DNA from: Scenedesmus sp. ARA3
Taxonomy: Eukaryota; Chlorophyta; Chlorophyceae; Sphaeropleales; Scenedesmaceae
Length of the DNA: 27,738 nt
Assembly: GCA_004335835.1 (NCBI GenBank)
Contig: RWJK01001296.1
Coordinates: 1,129 to 28,866, forward strand
Direction: 5' to 3'
Shown here one piece after another: positions 1-11,564 of this stretch; positions within the stretch are counted from its first letter, which is position 1, and every line of letters starts with the position of its first letter. The notes below the pieces were generated by a model. It saw nothing but the letters and a program-made list of their open reading frames with translations. It had not been told where the DNA came from and made no database searches. Position numbers and translations under genes: made by a program.

Positions 1-606
1 CGGTGCACCCCAGGAGGCAGGAGTGCCACTCGTACTTGCTGGCAGGCGCCACATCCAGCACCTGCTTCATCATGTACAGGCTCTTGGGCAGCGTGTGGCC
101 CTGCAGCACATCACAGCATGCTGCGTCATTGGTTATAATTATGCAGATGATGATAACATGCAGTGGCTCAACAGAAAAGCACGAGCAGTCACACACAAAC
201 CTGCTGGAATCAACAGCCTGATGCGACAAGCCATGCGGCATGCTACTTCCAACAACAAACTCACCACCCACAGCTCTCACCTGCGGCAGCAACTCTGTGA
301 TGAAACCGAGCGTGTCACTGAAGGCGCTATTTGTCATGCTATGGTCGTTCCAGATGGAGACGACCTTGAAAATGGCATCCATGTTGGTTACACGCGCGCC
401 TGGGTACACCGGGTCGCCAGCGTGCTCCTGCCACCAAGTGTGTTGCGGCAGGTTGCGTGGCATGTCCTCTGGCCTGGCATAGTCCTTGGCAGTTTTGGCT
501 GGACGGCCCCAGAAGAAGCCACCAGACGATGTGCTGGCCCCAGGCGCAGCCGCTCCTACTGGCTGTGGGCAGCGGGGCCCTGTCGTCGTCATCGTAGGCC
601 AGTGCT
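1..606 (-). CDS. TNP2-like (CACTA/En-Spm superfamily) transposase, partial, two exons
   Basis: Two minus-strand exons are visible. One covers about 281-606, with donor GTGAGA directly below 281. The other covers 1-100, with acceptor CTGCAG at 101-106, and continues off the window. The frame joins in phase 0 across the intron 101-280. The first exon contains GRPAKTAKDYARPEDMPRN, an HTWWQEH segment, the block DPVYPGARVTNMDAIF, and a helical segment ending in ITELLPQ. The second begins GHTLPKSLYMMKQVLDV and ends near ASKYEWHSCLLGCT. This order matches the region leading into the transposase domain of algal and fungal TNP2 proteins, which move CACTA DNA transposons. The upstream limit is uncertain: an ATG lies at 592-590, and a TAG acceptor lies at about 607 just after a (CAG)11 tract (gene sense). 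The catalytic core is outside the window, so I cannot say whether the element is intact. The family call comes from remembered motif order, not a search. Confidence 0.75.
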
Positions 607-612
607 ACTGCC

Positions 613-614
<2 letters not shown>

Positions 615-647
<33 letters not shown>
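615..647. repeat. (GCT)11 microsatellite
   Basis: Eleven perfect GCT units on the plus strand lie just 5' (in minus sense) of the transposase exon. In gene sense this tract reads (AGC)n, the opposite orientation to most tracts in the two complete genes. Confidence 0.95.
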
Positions 648-650
<3 letters not shown>

Positions 651-1740
651 GGCCAGCTTGCCCAGGTGTTGCTGAAACATACGACACCTGGCAACCATAA
701 GAAGAGTATGAATGTACTGGGTGGGTTTTTGTGGGGTTCCCGACGCTGCAATGGCCGCTCAGCTGCGTGCAGATGAAGTGGTCTGGCACCAAAGCATATC
801 ACCACCCCCAGTCATGCATGCCACGAGACTGTGTTCATTACTTGAATCATAAACAGAAGTATCAGTCATTTTTCCCGTTGTCTATCGGTTTCGCCGATTG
901 CAAGCGAGGGTCTTCGACAGATTGACACCAGAGTTGTTGGTGACCGAAGTGCTTGCTCCTAAGCTGGCCGCTGCGAGCGTGGTGTGTGAATATCACAATG
1001 AGATACAGCAAAGATACCAACATATTGTCACGCATCGTACCCAAGATCTTTGCGCGCAGGCCGGCTTCCATAGGAGAACCCTAAAGCAGCAGGATACAGC
1101 ACATAAGATTACTGCTGCATGTTTTGTGGGGCACCCCTGCCAATGACGGATGGCATCGCTATGAGCCAATGCGTGTAATCTGCTGCTCGTAGCTTTGTTA
1201 CCAATCAAGGCACAGCAACAGCAACAGCAACAGCCGTAGGTGCTCATGAACTCAAGTTCTCCTGGAACCTCTCTGTGCAGTGCATCCCTCAACATGTTGC
1301 ATCTGCAGCACGCAAGGGGTGGTGCTTAGGGACTGTTCAAAGCCCAAGCAACAGAGGTGGCACCACCTAAACAGATAGTATACAGCCACCATGTACCATG
1401 GATTGGTGACACCTTTCAACATCAACATCAACAGCCATCCAGACCCTTAGCACACCATTTGGTGAGCACACAGCCCGTCCTTACCGGCAAGCAATCATGC
1501 TGCACTTCCAAGATGTGACACACAAGCCTGCAGCTGTTCTGCAACCAGCAGCAGCCGCAGCACTGTCAAGCACCCTTTTAATGTTCGTGTTGCAGTCCAA
1601 ACAATTGGACTCCCTGGAATGCGCCATTCCTCCTGCAGGCAGCTGTTATGACGCAAGCGATGCTGTACAGCACAACAAAAATAATAATAATAGTCTTCTT
1701 GTAAGCCATACCTTATCGGCATCGGCAACCGCGCCCCGTA
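648..1740. other. no recognisable gene
   Basis: I see no convincing coding region on either strand. The open frames here are short and low-complexity. An imperfect CAGCAA tract lies at about 1209-1233. An isolated, diverged fragment of the downstream 45-bp minisatellite lies at about 1645-1676, separated from the main array by an A-rich stretch. Confidence 0.6.
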
Positions 1741-1742
1741 AC

Positions 1743-2237
1743 GGAGCACAGCACAACATGTACATAACACGTTATGACACAGGCGATGCTGTACAGCACA
1801 ACGTGTACATAACATGTCGTGACGCAGGCGCTGCTGTACAGCACAACGTGTATATAACACGTTATGACACAGGCGATGCTGTACAGCACAACGTGTACAT
1901 AACATGTCGTGACGCAGGCGATGCTGTACAGCACAACGTGTATATAACATGTCGTGACGCAGGCGATGCTGTACAGCACAACATGTACATAACATGTTAT
2001 GACGCAGGCGACGCTGTACAGCACAACATGTACATAACATGTCATGACGCAGGCGACGCTGTACAGCACAACATGTACATAACATGTTATGACGCAGGCG
2101 ACGCTGTACAGCACAACATGTACATAACATGTCATGACGCAGGCGATGCTGTACAGCACAACGTGTACATAACATGTCGTGACGCAGGCGATGCTGTACA
2201 GCACAACATGTACATAACATGTCGTAACATGTCGTAA
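1743..2237. repeat. 45-bp minisatellite, about 11 units
   Basis: The marker GCTGTACAGCACA recurs at about 1788, 1833, 1878, 1923, 1968, 2013, 2058, 2103, 2148 and 2193, so the period is exactly 45 bp. A degenerate unit precedes the series and a truncated one closes it. Units differ at a few positions (GTGTACAT, GTGTATAT or ATGTACAT; TGTCGT, TGTCAT or CGTTAT). Variant order suggests 90-bp dimers were copied: units 1-2 resemble 3-4, and 6-7 resemble 8-9. Each unit holds two palindromic TGTACA hexamers, so it could fold into hairpins. Because 45 is divisible by three, the array is open in one plus and two minus frames. I read these open frames as a consequence of the period, not as genes. Confidence 0.95.
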
Positions 2238-5010
2238 GGGCTGCGCCTGTGTTGAACGCAGCACCCTGTGGACATGTGTATCACCACGCGAGCACACACA
2301 GCGTGCACCCATATCACACAGAAGCTCCAGACACGCCCTGCAGGTGTAATAGCTACACCCAACTCACCCTTAACAAAGCAACAACTGCTGACGCCGTGCT
2401 GCACTGGCAAACCATGCCGCATGAACCATCCATCCCACCAACCAACCACAAGAGTATACTAGTACATCCATTCTGTTCTCTGCGCAGCTGGTGAATCCCT
2501 GCAACACCCCGCAGCCACAGCCACAGCCCGCATGCAACAGCCCTTACAAACACCTTGCACCCTAAAACCCAAGCCTAAGGGCTTGCAAATCCGATCCAAG
2601 CCCTCTAGAACAAGACCTACCCCTCCTTTACCAGTCACTGGGGGAAACCATCATCAGCTAAGACCCAAGGAAACAGAGCAAATCGCCCAAACACGTTTTG
2701 CAGTACAGCTCGGTGTTGTAGCCACCCTGCAGCTGAGCGCTCCAGTACTAGCCAGCTGAGCCCTTGAAAGGTGGCACAGCTGTACGAGCCTCGAGCATGG
2801 TACAGATCAGTCAAGCAGCCTGCAACTGATCCCGGGGATTGTACATGCAAGCCAGACCCGACTGAACAACAAGCGCCCGTACAGAGAGACGCAGCAAGGC
2901 CAAGCGCCCTTGCGGCGGTGTCATGTTATGCCGCACGAAAGCGCCACACACATCGAGTAACCAGGCCAGCTCGCTTCCTCTCCCAACAACAACAGCTATG
3001 TCTGCAAAAAGGGCTGTGCAACGCCCTTTTGGGCCACACACACAGCGCAGAAGAGGTTCCCGCGCACCCACTCCCAGCATTTGCCCTCCATTTGGTGTCT
3101 TATAACGGAGCGGATTTAGGTGTCCATAGACACCTAGTAGCTGCTAGAGGCACTACCATCAGTTTGAACTGCATCATAATGCGCCTACGCGCACTCAGCT
3201 GCACCAAGCCCAGCATATACACCTTTGTGCGCAGCAAAAACAGCAGCCGGCGTGGTACCCAGCAGGCGCCAGCACAAACTGGCCTCTGCGCAACCCGCAG
3301 TGCCATCACACACCCACAGTCTCAGACACCTCAGCAGCAGCACAACAATGCTCACACACAATTCATGCGGCCGCATCGACGGAGCACACGCCCTGCTCCT
3401 GCTGCCCATTTTACACAGCTGCAAGCCCTTGGCTGCATGTACACGCGGCAATCCAGGCAAGAGAAGCTGATGCACACACAATCCATCAAAGCTGCTGCCA
3501 ATGCGACAGACAAAGAAAGCAGGGACATCCAATCCACAGAGTGTGGGAGGTCACCGGGCTCATGCCGCAGTGTGACTTCCAGCATACTTCTGGGTGTGTG
3601 TCACACACTTCCAAGGATCTATGTGGCGGGTGACGCGTGACGCGTAATCCGTCACAAAAATGACACATCAGCATCACTTCTCGCCAGCCACTGTAACACG
3701 CCGCCCCATATTAGCGGTGGCCAAAAATGCACGGATGCACGGCTGCATCAGACGTCACACCAGCGGTCGTATTCCTGGCGGGTAATGCAGAAATCCCGTG
3801 CGAGCACAGCACATCACGCAGCTAGGGGTAAATCAAGAAGGCAAGATATGCATCAAAGATCTGCGCAGTGCAAATCAAAAGGTGCCCACACAGCCGCGCA
3901 AGCAGCTGCACTGGGCGCATCCAAACAGTGCTCTGTGAAGCAAAAGACGGACAGACAGACAGCGCAAATGCTCACATGCAGATGCAGTGTGCTTGAAATG
4001 AGGATCTACACCAAGCCTCCAAAAGCCGTCAAAAGCCTCTAAAAGCATTCAAAGTTGCAAAGTTTTAAGCTCAGTTGGAAAGGGTGCAGCGCCTGGGCCG
4101 CAGACGCACAGTCTGCGCACCAAAATGAGGCAAGCTCAGTCAAGCCGCATATCAAGACACGCGGCGCTGCATTTGCCATCAACATGCTACACCACAGCAA
4201 GCTAGATTTAAGCCTGGCACAACTGGAAGCTGCAAGCACACAGGCTCAAACAACTGCACACACGCACGCACACGCATGCAGACACAGGCAGGGTGCAAGC
4301 TGCCAATGTTGGCACGAGACAGTCGCAGTGCACCGCAGCCCAACATGCATTTCCTTTCAAATCCAGAATCAACACGCATTCGCAACCTCCCCGCAATTAA
4401 ACCTGCCTGCCCACAGCCACGGCCCAAACGCATCTATATGCAGCACTATCCCTGGAAAAGAATCAGCGCTGTACCCAGCCACAACCCACACGTATCTTCC
4501 GGACGTCTAATGCGCGTGATTCGCCGCAGCCTGTTGGCGCATGCAGTCGCCACAACCTCAATTAGTTCAGTCAACAGCCGCCAAGCGCACCGCCACAGAC
4601 ATGTTCTAAGTCTGGTGAATGCGACCTCAGCCACATGCAACTAGCAGCCTCCAGAGCTCTCAACAGCCAACCTCCAACCTCCAGCCACCCACAAACCACA
4701 GCCGCCAAGCAAAGATCACGGTTGCACGCAGCATACACAGGCAGCCACACATTTAGCACTTTCAACAACATGACACAACTATCCGCTCCCAACCTGTTAG
4801 TGGCACTGGCCCACCGGCATGGTGTAAACCAGGCCAGCAGTCGCCCTGCCTGCAGCCCACCGCCATTGACTGTCCCGGCGCACGGCTTGCTGCAACATCA
4901 GCATGCAGCATCCGGCAAGCACCTCCCTGGCAGCGATGCTCATGTTGCTGCACACACTCTCCCAAGCAAAGCCTGCCGTGCGCTGCACGCCCATCTGGCA
5001 GCCACACAAG
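2238..5010. other. gene-poor, G-poor interval
   Basis: About 2.8 kb without a supportable gene. The plus strand is rich in A and C and poor in G (about 4140-4740 is typical). A 289-codon plus-strand frame at 2771-3640 has no recognisable domain and a composition explained by the base bias. A small direct repeat GTGACGCGTGACGCGT lies near 3630-3650. The right part may belong to the 3' flank of the kinase gene. Confidence 0.5.
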
Positions 5011-5011
5011 T

Positions 5012-5215
5012 AGCGCCGCACACCTGAAGCGCACCGGATCAAACCCAGAAACTCCTCCCAAGCACACGCCTGGGCTGTGTGCCACACATCCATCTAGTCA
5101 GTCAAACAATTGTCAGCGCACACCTGAAACCAGCGGGACCACCACAGAACTCCTCCCAAGCACACGTTTGGGCTGTATGCCACACATCCATGTCTAGTCA
5201 GCCACACAAGTGTCA
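5012..5215. repeat. tandem duplication, about 104-bp period
   Basis: Two diverged copies of a segment running from a CACACCTGAA motif through CTCCTCCCAAGCACACG and GCCACACATCCAT to TGTCAGCG. The flanking blocks at about 4890-5010 and 5265-5430 also resemble each other (both contain CAGCATGCAGCAT and a CACACAAG or CACAAG motif). This suggests a larger, older duplication around the smaller one. Confidence 0.75.
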
Positions 5216-5248
5216 GCGCACTCACAGCACTTGACACCAACCGGACCA

Positions 5249-5253
5249 TTACA
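5249..5253 (-). terminator. TGTAA poly(A)-type signal, candidate for the kinase gene
   Basis: The plus strand reads TTACA, which is TGTAA in gene sense. It is the first such pentamer after the kinase stop codon, 484 nt downstream. TGTAA is the usual chlorophycean polyadenylation signal, and 3'UTRs of this length are common there. The assignment rests on position only. Confidence 0.4.
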
Positions 5254-5481
5254 CAAAGCTGTCATTGCTGCAACATCAGCATGCAGCATTTGACCAGAAC
5301 CTTCCTGGAAACAAGGCACTCCACGCCCGCCCGCGCCAGCCAAACAAGCAGCACCGCACTTGAACATATCCAAACCACCACACAAACCACTGGCCCTGTA
5401 TGCACCCCTCTGGCAGCGACACAAGCAACACCGCACCCGCTGCATTTATCCACGACCGGACCGGATCACATCACACGAACA

Positions 5482-5568
5482 CCACTGGCTCTGCCCCGCC
5501 CCTGCCAGCGGCAACAGCCCTCCACTTTTAGGAGTGAGCGTTGGCAGCTCCTTGCTGTGGTCCCTGCA
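5482..5568 (-). repeat. tail copy of kinase exon 13 (C-terminal coding end)
   Basis: This segment repeats 5746-5832 with about 90% identity at an offset of 264 bp. It still encodes the C-terminal motif TLTPKSGG..PLAGAGQSQW, but it lies past the stop codon, so it is 3'UTR or flank. It follows the same pattern as the exon-edge copies inside the gene, except that what is copied is the end of the coding sequence and not a splice donor. Confidence 0.85.
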
Positions 5569-5736
5569 CATAGTCCAGCCTGAAAGCAAGCATATCACCA
5601 CACAAACCACTAGCCCTGCGCTCCAACCCTGAAACAGCTGGGCCTGCTGTGCATGGCGCATCTACCCAGTCATTACTGCACATGTTGATGTCAAACCTGC
5701 AGATCATCAGAAAGGAAACTGGAAACAAACACTCCA

Positions 5737-6487
5737 TCACACAAACCACTGGCTCTGCCCCGCCCCTGCCAGTGGCGACAGCCCGCCACTTTTGGGAGTG
5801 AGCGTTGGCACCTCCTTGCTGTGGTCCCTGCTGCCCGGCCTGCTGCTGCCTCCAAAGATGTTGCTGCTGCTGCCGCCGTTGCCAGCTAGCTTACTGAAAA
5901 AGCTGCGCACACCAGATCCAGATAGAGGCCGCCGAGCAGCCAATGGCGAGGCACGATTCGAACCGCTGTCGTCACTTACATCGTCCGGCCTCTCACCGTC
6001 ACCGATTGTTAGTGACAGCCGCCGCGCGGGCAGCGCGACCGCACTCTTTAAGCTCGCTGCTTTGAGCAAGTTCTGCTGCTGCTGCTGCTCGCGCTGCACC
6101 TGCCGCTTTGCAGGGTTGCTGAGTAGCTCCTCGGCTGACTTGTGCGTGACCGGCGCTGCTGTCTGCGCTGCTGCTGCTGGGTTAGAAACAGCCACCGCGC
6201 CGGCTTGCAGTGCTGCGATGCGGCTGCCTGCGATGTGGCTGAGGCACTCCACCAGCTGCTGCGCTGTGGGGCGCTCTGAGGGGTCTGTGGCCCAGGCGTG
6301 CTCCATAAGGGTGGTGTAGTCCTGAGGCATGCTGGGGGGGACCACCTGAACGCACAAAAGAATGAAAGCGGCAGGTTGAGAAAGCAGCAGCAGCAATAGG
6401 CGTGCTCCGTGAGCGTTGTGTAGTCCTGCGGCATGCTGGGGGGGACCACCTGCACAGAGCACAAAAGTGGTTTCAAGGCAAGTTTGA

Positions 6488-6525
<38 letters not shown>

Positions 6526-6709
6526 GCAATGGTCGTTCCAGCTGGCAGCACTTCCCTCCGTGCTGTGGGTGGAATGCACTTGTGCACATTGCTGGAAGCC
6601 TCAACAAAGCAAAAGCAAGAGGCAGCAGCCGCAGCAGGAGCCCTGAAGGGACAGGACAGGCGATGCTGTCTCACACCCCGCCTCTACCTCTCTGCGCCAC
6701 CAGTACGGT

Positions 6710-6740
<31 letters not shown>

Positions 6741-6848
6741 CACCGGGCGCAGGTCGTTGACCACGATCGTCTCAAAGAACTGCCCATACAGCAGCTTGCC
6801 AAATGCCTCCTGGCCGGTGAACAGCTCCCACATCATGATGCCAAAGCT

Positions 6849-6879
<31 letters not shown>

Positions 6880-8284
6880 GAGGTGGTCAGCATCCTCATA
6901 TGCGCAAGTTCTGCCGCCCCAGGCATTGCATGAGTGGATGTAGGGTTCAGCGCATGCCTTGCCTCAATCACTCACCTGTACAAATCATCACCCTGGCTGC
7001 CGTGTCTCACCTGTAAACGTCCACGTGGGGCGACATGCGCCCCGAGCGCAGCAGCTCCACAAGAGAACGCCCTGATCTCTACACAAGCTCAGGTGTCTCA
7101 CTTTCACAAAATCTGAAGCCTCTTCAATGAATATGTCTAAGTCAGCAAGCACTGCAGCCAGCCAACCAGCAGAAACCACGGGAACCTTCTGTTAACCTTT
7201 CGTTCACCTGAACCAGAGTGTCTCACCTGTACACGTCCACATGTGGCGATATGCGCCCCGAGCGCAGTAGCTCCGGCGCCGAGTGTGTGATGGTGCCTAG
7301 GTTGGTGGTGGTGCGGTGCGTCTTGTGCTGTGCGATGGCCTTGCTGATACCCAAGTCTGCAATCTTGGCGGTTGCCCCGGCCTCAGATGCAGTGTCGGTT
7401 GCGACCAGCATGTTGCGGGAGTTCTGCAAACATTGCATTGACGGCAGGGCACACCATGGGTAAGTGACTGGCAAAGTATGGGTGCCGTGTGCTGCGGGAT
7501 GGCCTTGCTGATACCGAGATCAGCGATCTTGGCTGTCGCGTCGGCCTCTGATGACGCATCGGTTGCAACCAGCACGTTGCGGGAGTTCTGCAACCATTAG
7601 ATATGACAGCAGGGCACACCATGGGTAAGTGACTAGCAAAGTGATGTGGATGTTTCTGAGCTGAGCAATTGCATTGCTTGTGCCGAGATTTGCGACCTTG
7701 GCAGTTGCGCCAGCTTCTGATGACGTGTCAGTCGCAACCAGCACGTTGCGGGAGTTCTGCGTGTGTGTCGGCAGCACGGCGCGCCAGACGTTTGTTGCGG
7801 TGTTATGCGGCTGTTTGTTGTACATAGATGGCGAGAGGAAGGAGCTGCGTGACAGACGCTGTGCGGATCACAACATCCCTCCAGCACGTTGTAGACTAAG
7901 CAGAGCACTCGCCACACATCCCTATGCATGGTCATAACAACATAAGTAACAGCATGACAGCTGCCGTCCTCACCAGGTCCCCGTGCACCACCGCCTGGTT
8001 GTGCAGTGCAGCCAGGCCCTTAGCGGTGCCCCTTTTTCTTGACATACTTTGCAACACGTTTATAACAACAAACCTAACAGCATGACAACTGCCGGCCTCA
8101 CCAGGTCCCCGTGCACCACGGCCTGGTTGTGCAGCGCCGCCAGGCCCTTTGCTGTGTCGCGCAGCATCAGCACCAGCAGCAGCACCGCCTGCTCGTCGCA
8201 AGCCGCCAGCCGGGCAGGCACCTCGTTGCGAGCCAGGAAGGCCTTCAGGGTGCCCTGGTCACAGTACTCCTGCAAAAGCAGCAA

Positions 8285-8316
<32 letters not shown>

Positions 8317-8410
8317 GCTGCAGGTTGAAGACAGCGCAGGAGGACGCGTGGCAGGAAGGCCTTCAGTGTGCCCTGGTCACAGTACTCCTGCAGCAGCAGC
8401 AACAGCAGCG

Positions 8411-8442
<32 letters not shown>

Positions 8443-8522
8443 TGCAGGGTGAAGACAGCGCAGGAGGACGCGTGGCAGGAAGGCCTTCAGTGTGCCCTGG
8501 TCACAGTACTCCTGCAGCAGCA

Positions 8523-8562
<40 letters not shown>

Positions 8563-8661
8563 CAACAGCAGCAGCAGCAGCAGCAGCAGCTGCAGGGTGA
8601 AGACAGCGCAGGAGGACGCGTGGCAGGAAGGCCTTCAGTGTGCCCTGGTCACAGTACTCCT

Positions 8662-8705
<44 letters not shown>

Positions 8706-10316
8706 TGCAGGGTGAGGACAGGGCAGGAGGAGGCGTGCCAGGAAGGCCTTCAGCGTGCCAGGGTAGCAGTACTCCTGCAGCTGCTGCTACTGCTGCAGTT
8801 GCTGCTAGAGGAGGGTTCAACATATGGCTAAAGCTGCAGGTGGCAGAGTCTCCTGACTTTCATCCATCCCAATGCTCATTCGCCTTCAAGGCCGCCTGCC
8901 CTTGCGCAGCGTGATGGATTGCAACACAAAGCACCGAGTTGCTTGTGCATTGCCTCAAAGATTCAGTTTGAGGTAAAGAACAAGCACCGCAGTGCTTGAT
9001 GTAACAATGCCTTGCAGCTGCACAAGCAGCAGGAATGCTACAACCACAATCTGCAGCAGACTGGACAGTCACAACCTCCCATGACTGCTTGAACAGTAGG
9101 TTTAGTTAGGAGTTGGAATGGATTGCTTAGAATTACTGCTCTGCCTGGTCTGCTGAGCACCACTTGAATGATGGCAGCAGCATGCCACACCACACCACGC
9201 GCAAATGCACAACAAAGCATCCACATCGGCTCGCATGATAACAACAACCCCGCCTGTACAACAACCCTGCACCACCCGCCGCACCTGTACCAGCCATGTC
9301 GCCAGCATGTTCATGCCCTCATGCACATTCTTCGACCCCCTCGATCCCTGGCCGACACCTGCCGAGCTCCTGCTCGTCTGCAGCAGATTCGTGCCACCTG
9401 GAGTCATCTGCACGCTACTGCTCTGGTTGCTGCCGCTGGGTCTACTGCAGTGGCCGCCGCCGCCGCTGTTTGGAGGCGTGACATGCATCCCGCTGCTGCT
9501 GCGCACTTTGATCAGCCCGCCCACAATGCTGCTGCTGCTGGGGGTGCCTTGCTGCGACTGGCCGGCTGAGGGAGGAGCAGATGCCACCACTACCTCACTT
9601 GCTGCAGCAGCAGCATCGCCAGACTTCCGCGAAGGCTTCACAGCCGCATTGCTGCTGCCAATGCTGCGGCTGCGCTCAAAGCTGCTGTTGCTCTTGCGCT
9701 TGCCGCCGCCGCTGCTGCCAGCCCCTGCTGCCGCCGCTGCAGCTGCTGCCGCCACGGAGGACTGGTCATTCAGGGGTGTGCCTCCAAAGCTATTGAGCTC
9801 CATGCTGTTGTTGTCCATGCTGTCACGTGTGCCGGCTAGCAGGGACTCGCTGCGCTCAGGGGCCAGCAGCCGGCGGTAGGTGAGGCAGCGGTAGGCGCGG
9901 ATGACGTAGGGCGAGTTGAAGGCCATGAGCAGGTGCATCTCGTTGACCTGCACAATGTGGGGAAAGAGCAGCAGCAGCAGCACAGTATGCGTATGAGCAG
10001 GTGCATCTCGTTGACCTGCAGGAACAGGCATTGCCTAAGTCAAATGTGCAGGTGGATAAGAATCAGGCGTAGTGACAGATCCACGGCAGCATCTCAATGA
10101 CCTGCAGCGCTGTGCATGATAACCGGATGCGCAGCAGATGAGGCCTAGGCCTTCTGCAAGATCCATGGCAGCAGCCCCGTGCACCCTGGCAGTAGCCTGC
10201 GCACATAGCAGCAGGTCAGATTGACTAGCAGGAGCACAAGTTCATATTGCTGGAAATGAACTGCTGCAGAGTTGCTCGGGACCGCTGCCAGAAACCGCTG
10301 CAAGGGACCAGCAGCA

Positions 10317-10358
<42 letters not shown>

Positions 10359-11044
10359 GCACCAGGGCCTCACCACGGACTCCGCTGTGTCCTGGTTGTG
10401 CTCCACCACCTTGACAGCAACGTCCCTGCCGTCCCACCTGCAGACACACCACGGCAGCACAGCACACCACGGCAGCAGACAACCAAGCCAGCTTGTCAGG
10501 CACAAATCAGGCAAAGTAACTGGTGCACTGATAGCATGCAGAAGCGCCAGAACAGGCGCCGCAGGTCTGGCTGGGGCGCTCTGCATAGGCATTGCCCAGC
10601 CATTGCCCAGCCATTAACAGCAGCAGCAGCAGCAGCAGCGGCATTCCACCCACCTGCCCCTGACGGCGCTGTTCGGCGTTTTGGGCAGGCACATGGTGTG
10701 ACGATCGCGGAAGATGCTAGTGCAGGCACAACAAGAAACTACAGCAGCCAGCTGCAGCCGTCGATATGGCTGGTGTGCTTTACCAGGCAACCTACAAGAC
10801 AGCAACAGCACGTCTGCACCATGCAGAGCATCTGCCCCTGTGCACCATGCTAATGACAGCAGCAATCCTACCTGCCCCTGTACACCCGGCCGAAGCTGCC
10901 AGCTCCGATGAACTCCCTGAACTCAATCGGGGCATCCGGGTCCTCAACAGTCCCCAGGAAGGGCGACACAAAGCTGCTTGCAAGCTCCCAGCCCTTATCG
11001 GTGCCTTTTGGCATGAGCGAGGCGCCGCCAGAGCCATGGTAGCT

Positions 11045-11086
<42 letters not shown>

Positions 11087-11212
11087 GCAGCAGTGCAACA
11101 CAGAATTGTGTCAAGCCACAGTCCCCAGGAAGGGGGACATAAAGCTGCTTGCCAGCCCCCAGCCTTTGTCGGTGCCCAGGCATGAGTGTGGCACCGCCAG
11201 AGCCATGGTAGC

Positions 11213-11256
<44 letters not shown>

Positions 11257-11397
11257 GCAGCAGTGCAGCACAGATTTGAGTCCAGCCACAGACCCCAGGA
11301 AGGGAGACACAAAGCTGCTTGCAAGCTCCCAACCTTTATCGGTGCCCAGGCATGAGTGTGGCACCGCCAGAGCCGCCATGGTAGCTGCAGCAACGGC

Positions 11398-11434
<37 letters not shown>

Positions 11435-11519
11435 CTTTAGCAAAGGTCAGCTCCCAGCCCTTGTCGGTGCCCGTAGGCATGAGTGTGGCACAGCCGGAGC
11501 CGCTATGGTAGCTGCAGCT

Positions 11520-11564
<45 letters not shown>

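Noticed and set aside
1497..2237. Open frames of about 240 codons on both strands over the minisatellite
   Set aside because: A 45-bp unit free of stops stays open by arithmetic in several frames; no known domain, no start context, identical behaviour on both strands.
2771..3640. 289-codon plus-strand frame
   Set aside because: Low-complexity composition following the A/C bias, no recognisable domain, and no supporting splice or poly(A) context.
8049..8600. Long poly-Gln, poly-Ala, poly-Leu, poly-Ser or poly-Cys frames over CAG tracts here and elsewhere
   Set aside because: They are readings of intronic CAG/CTG repeats and lie across the minus-strand kinase introns.
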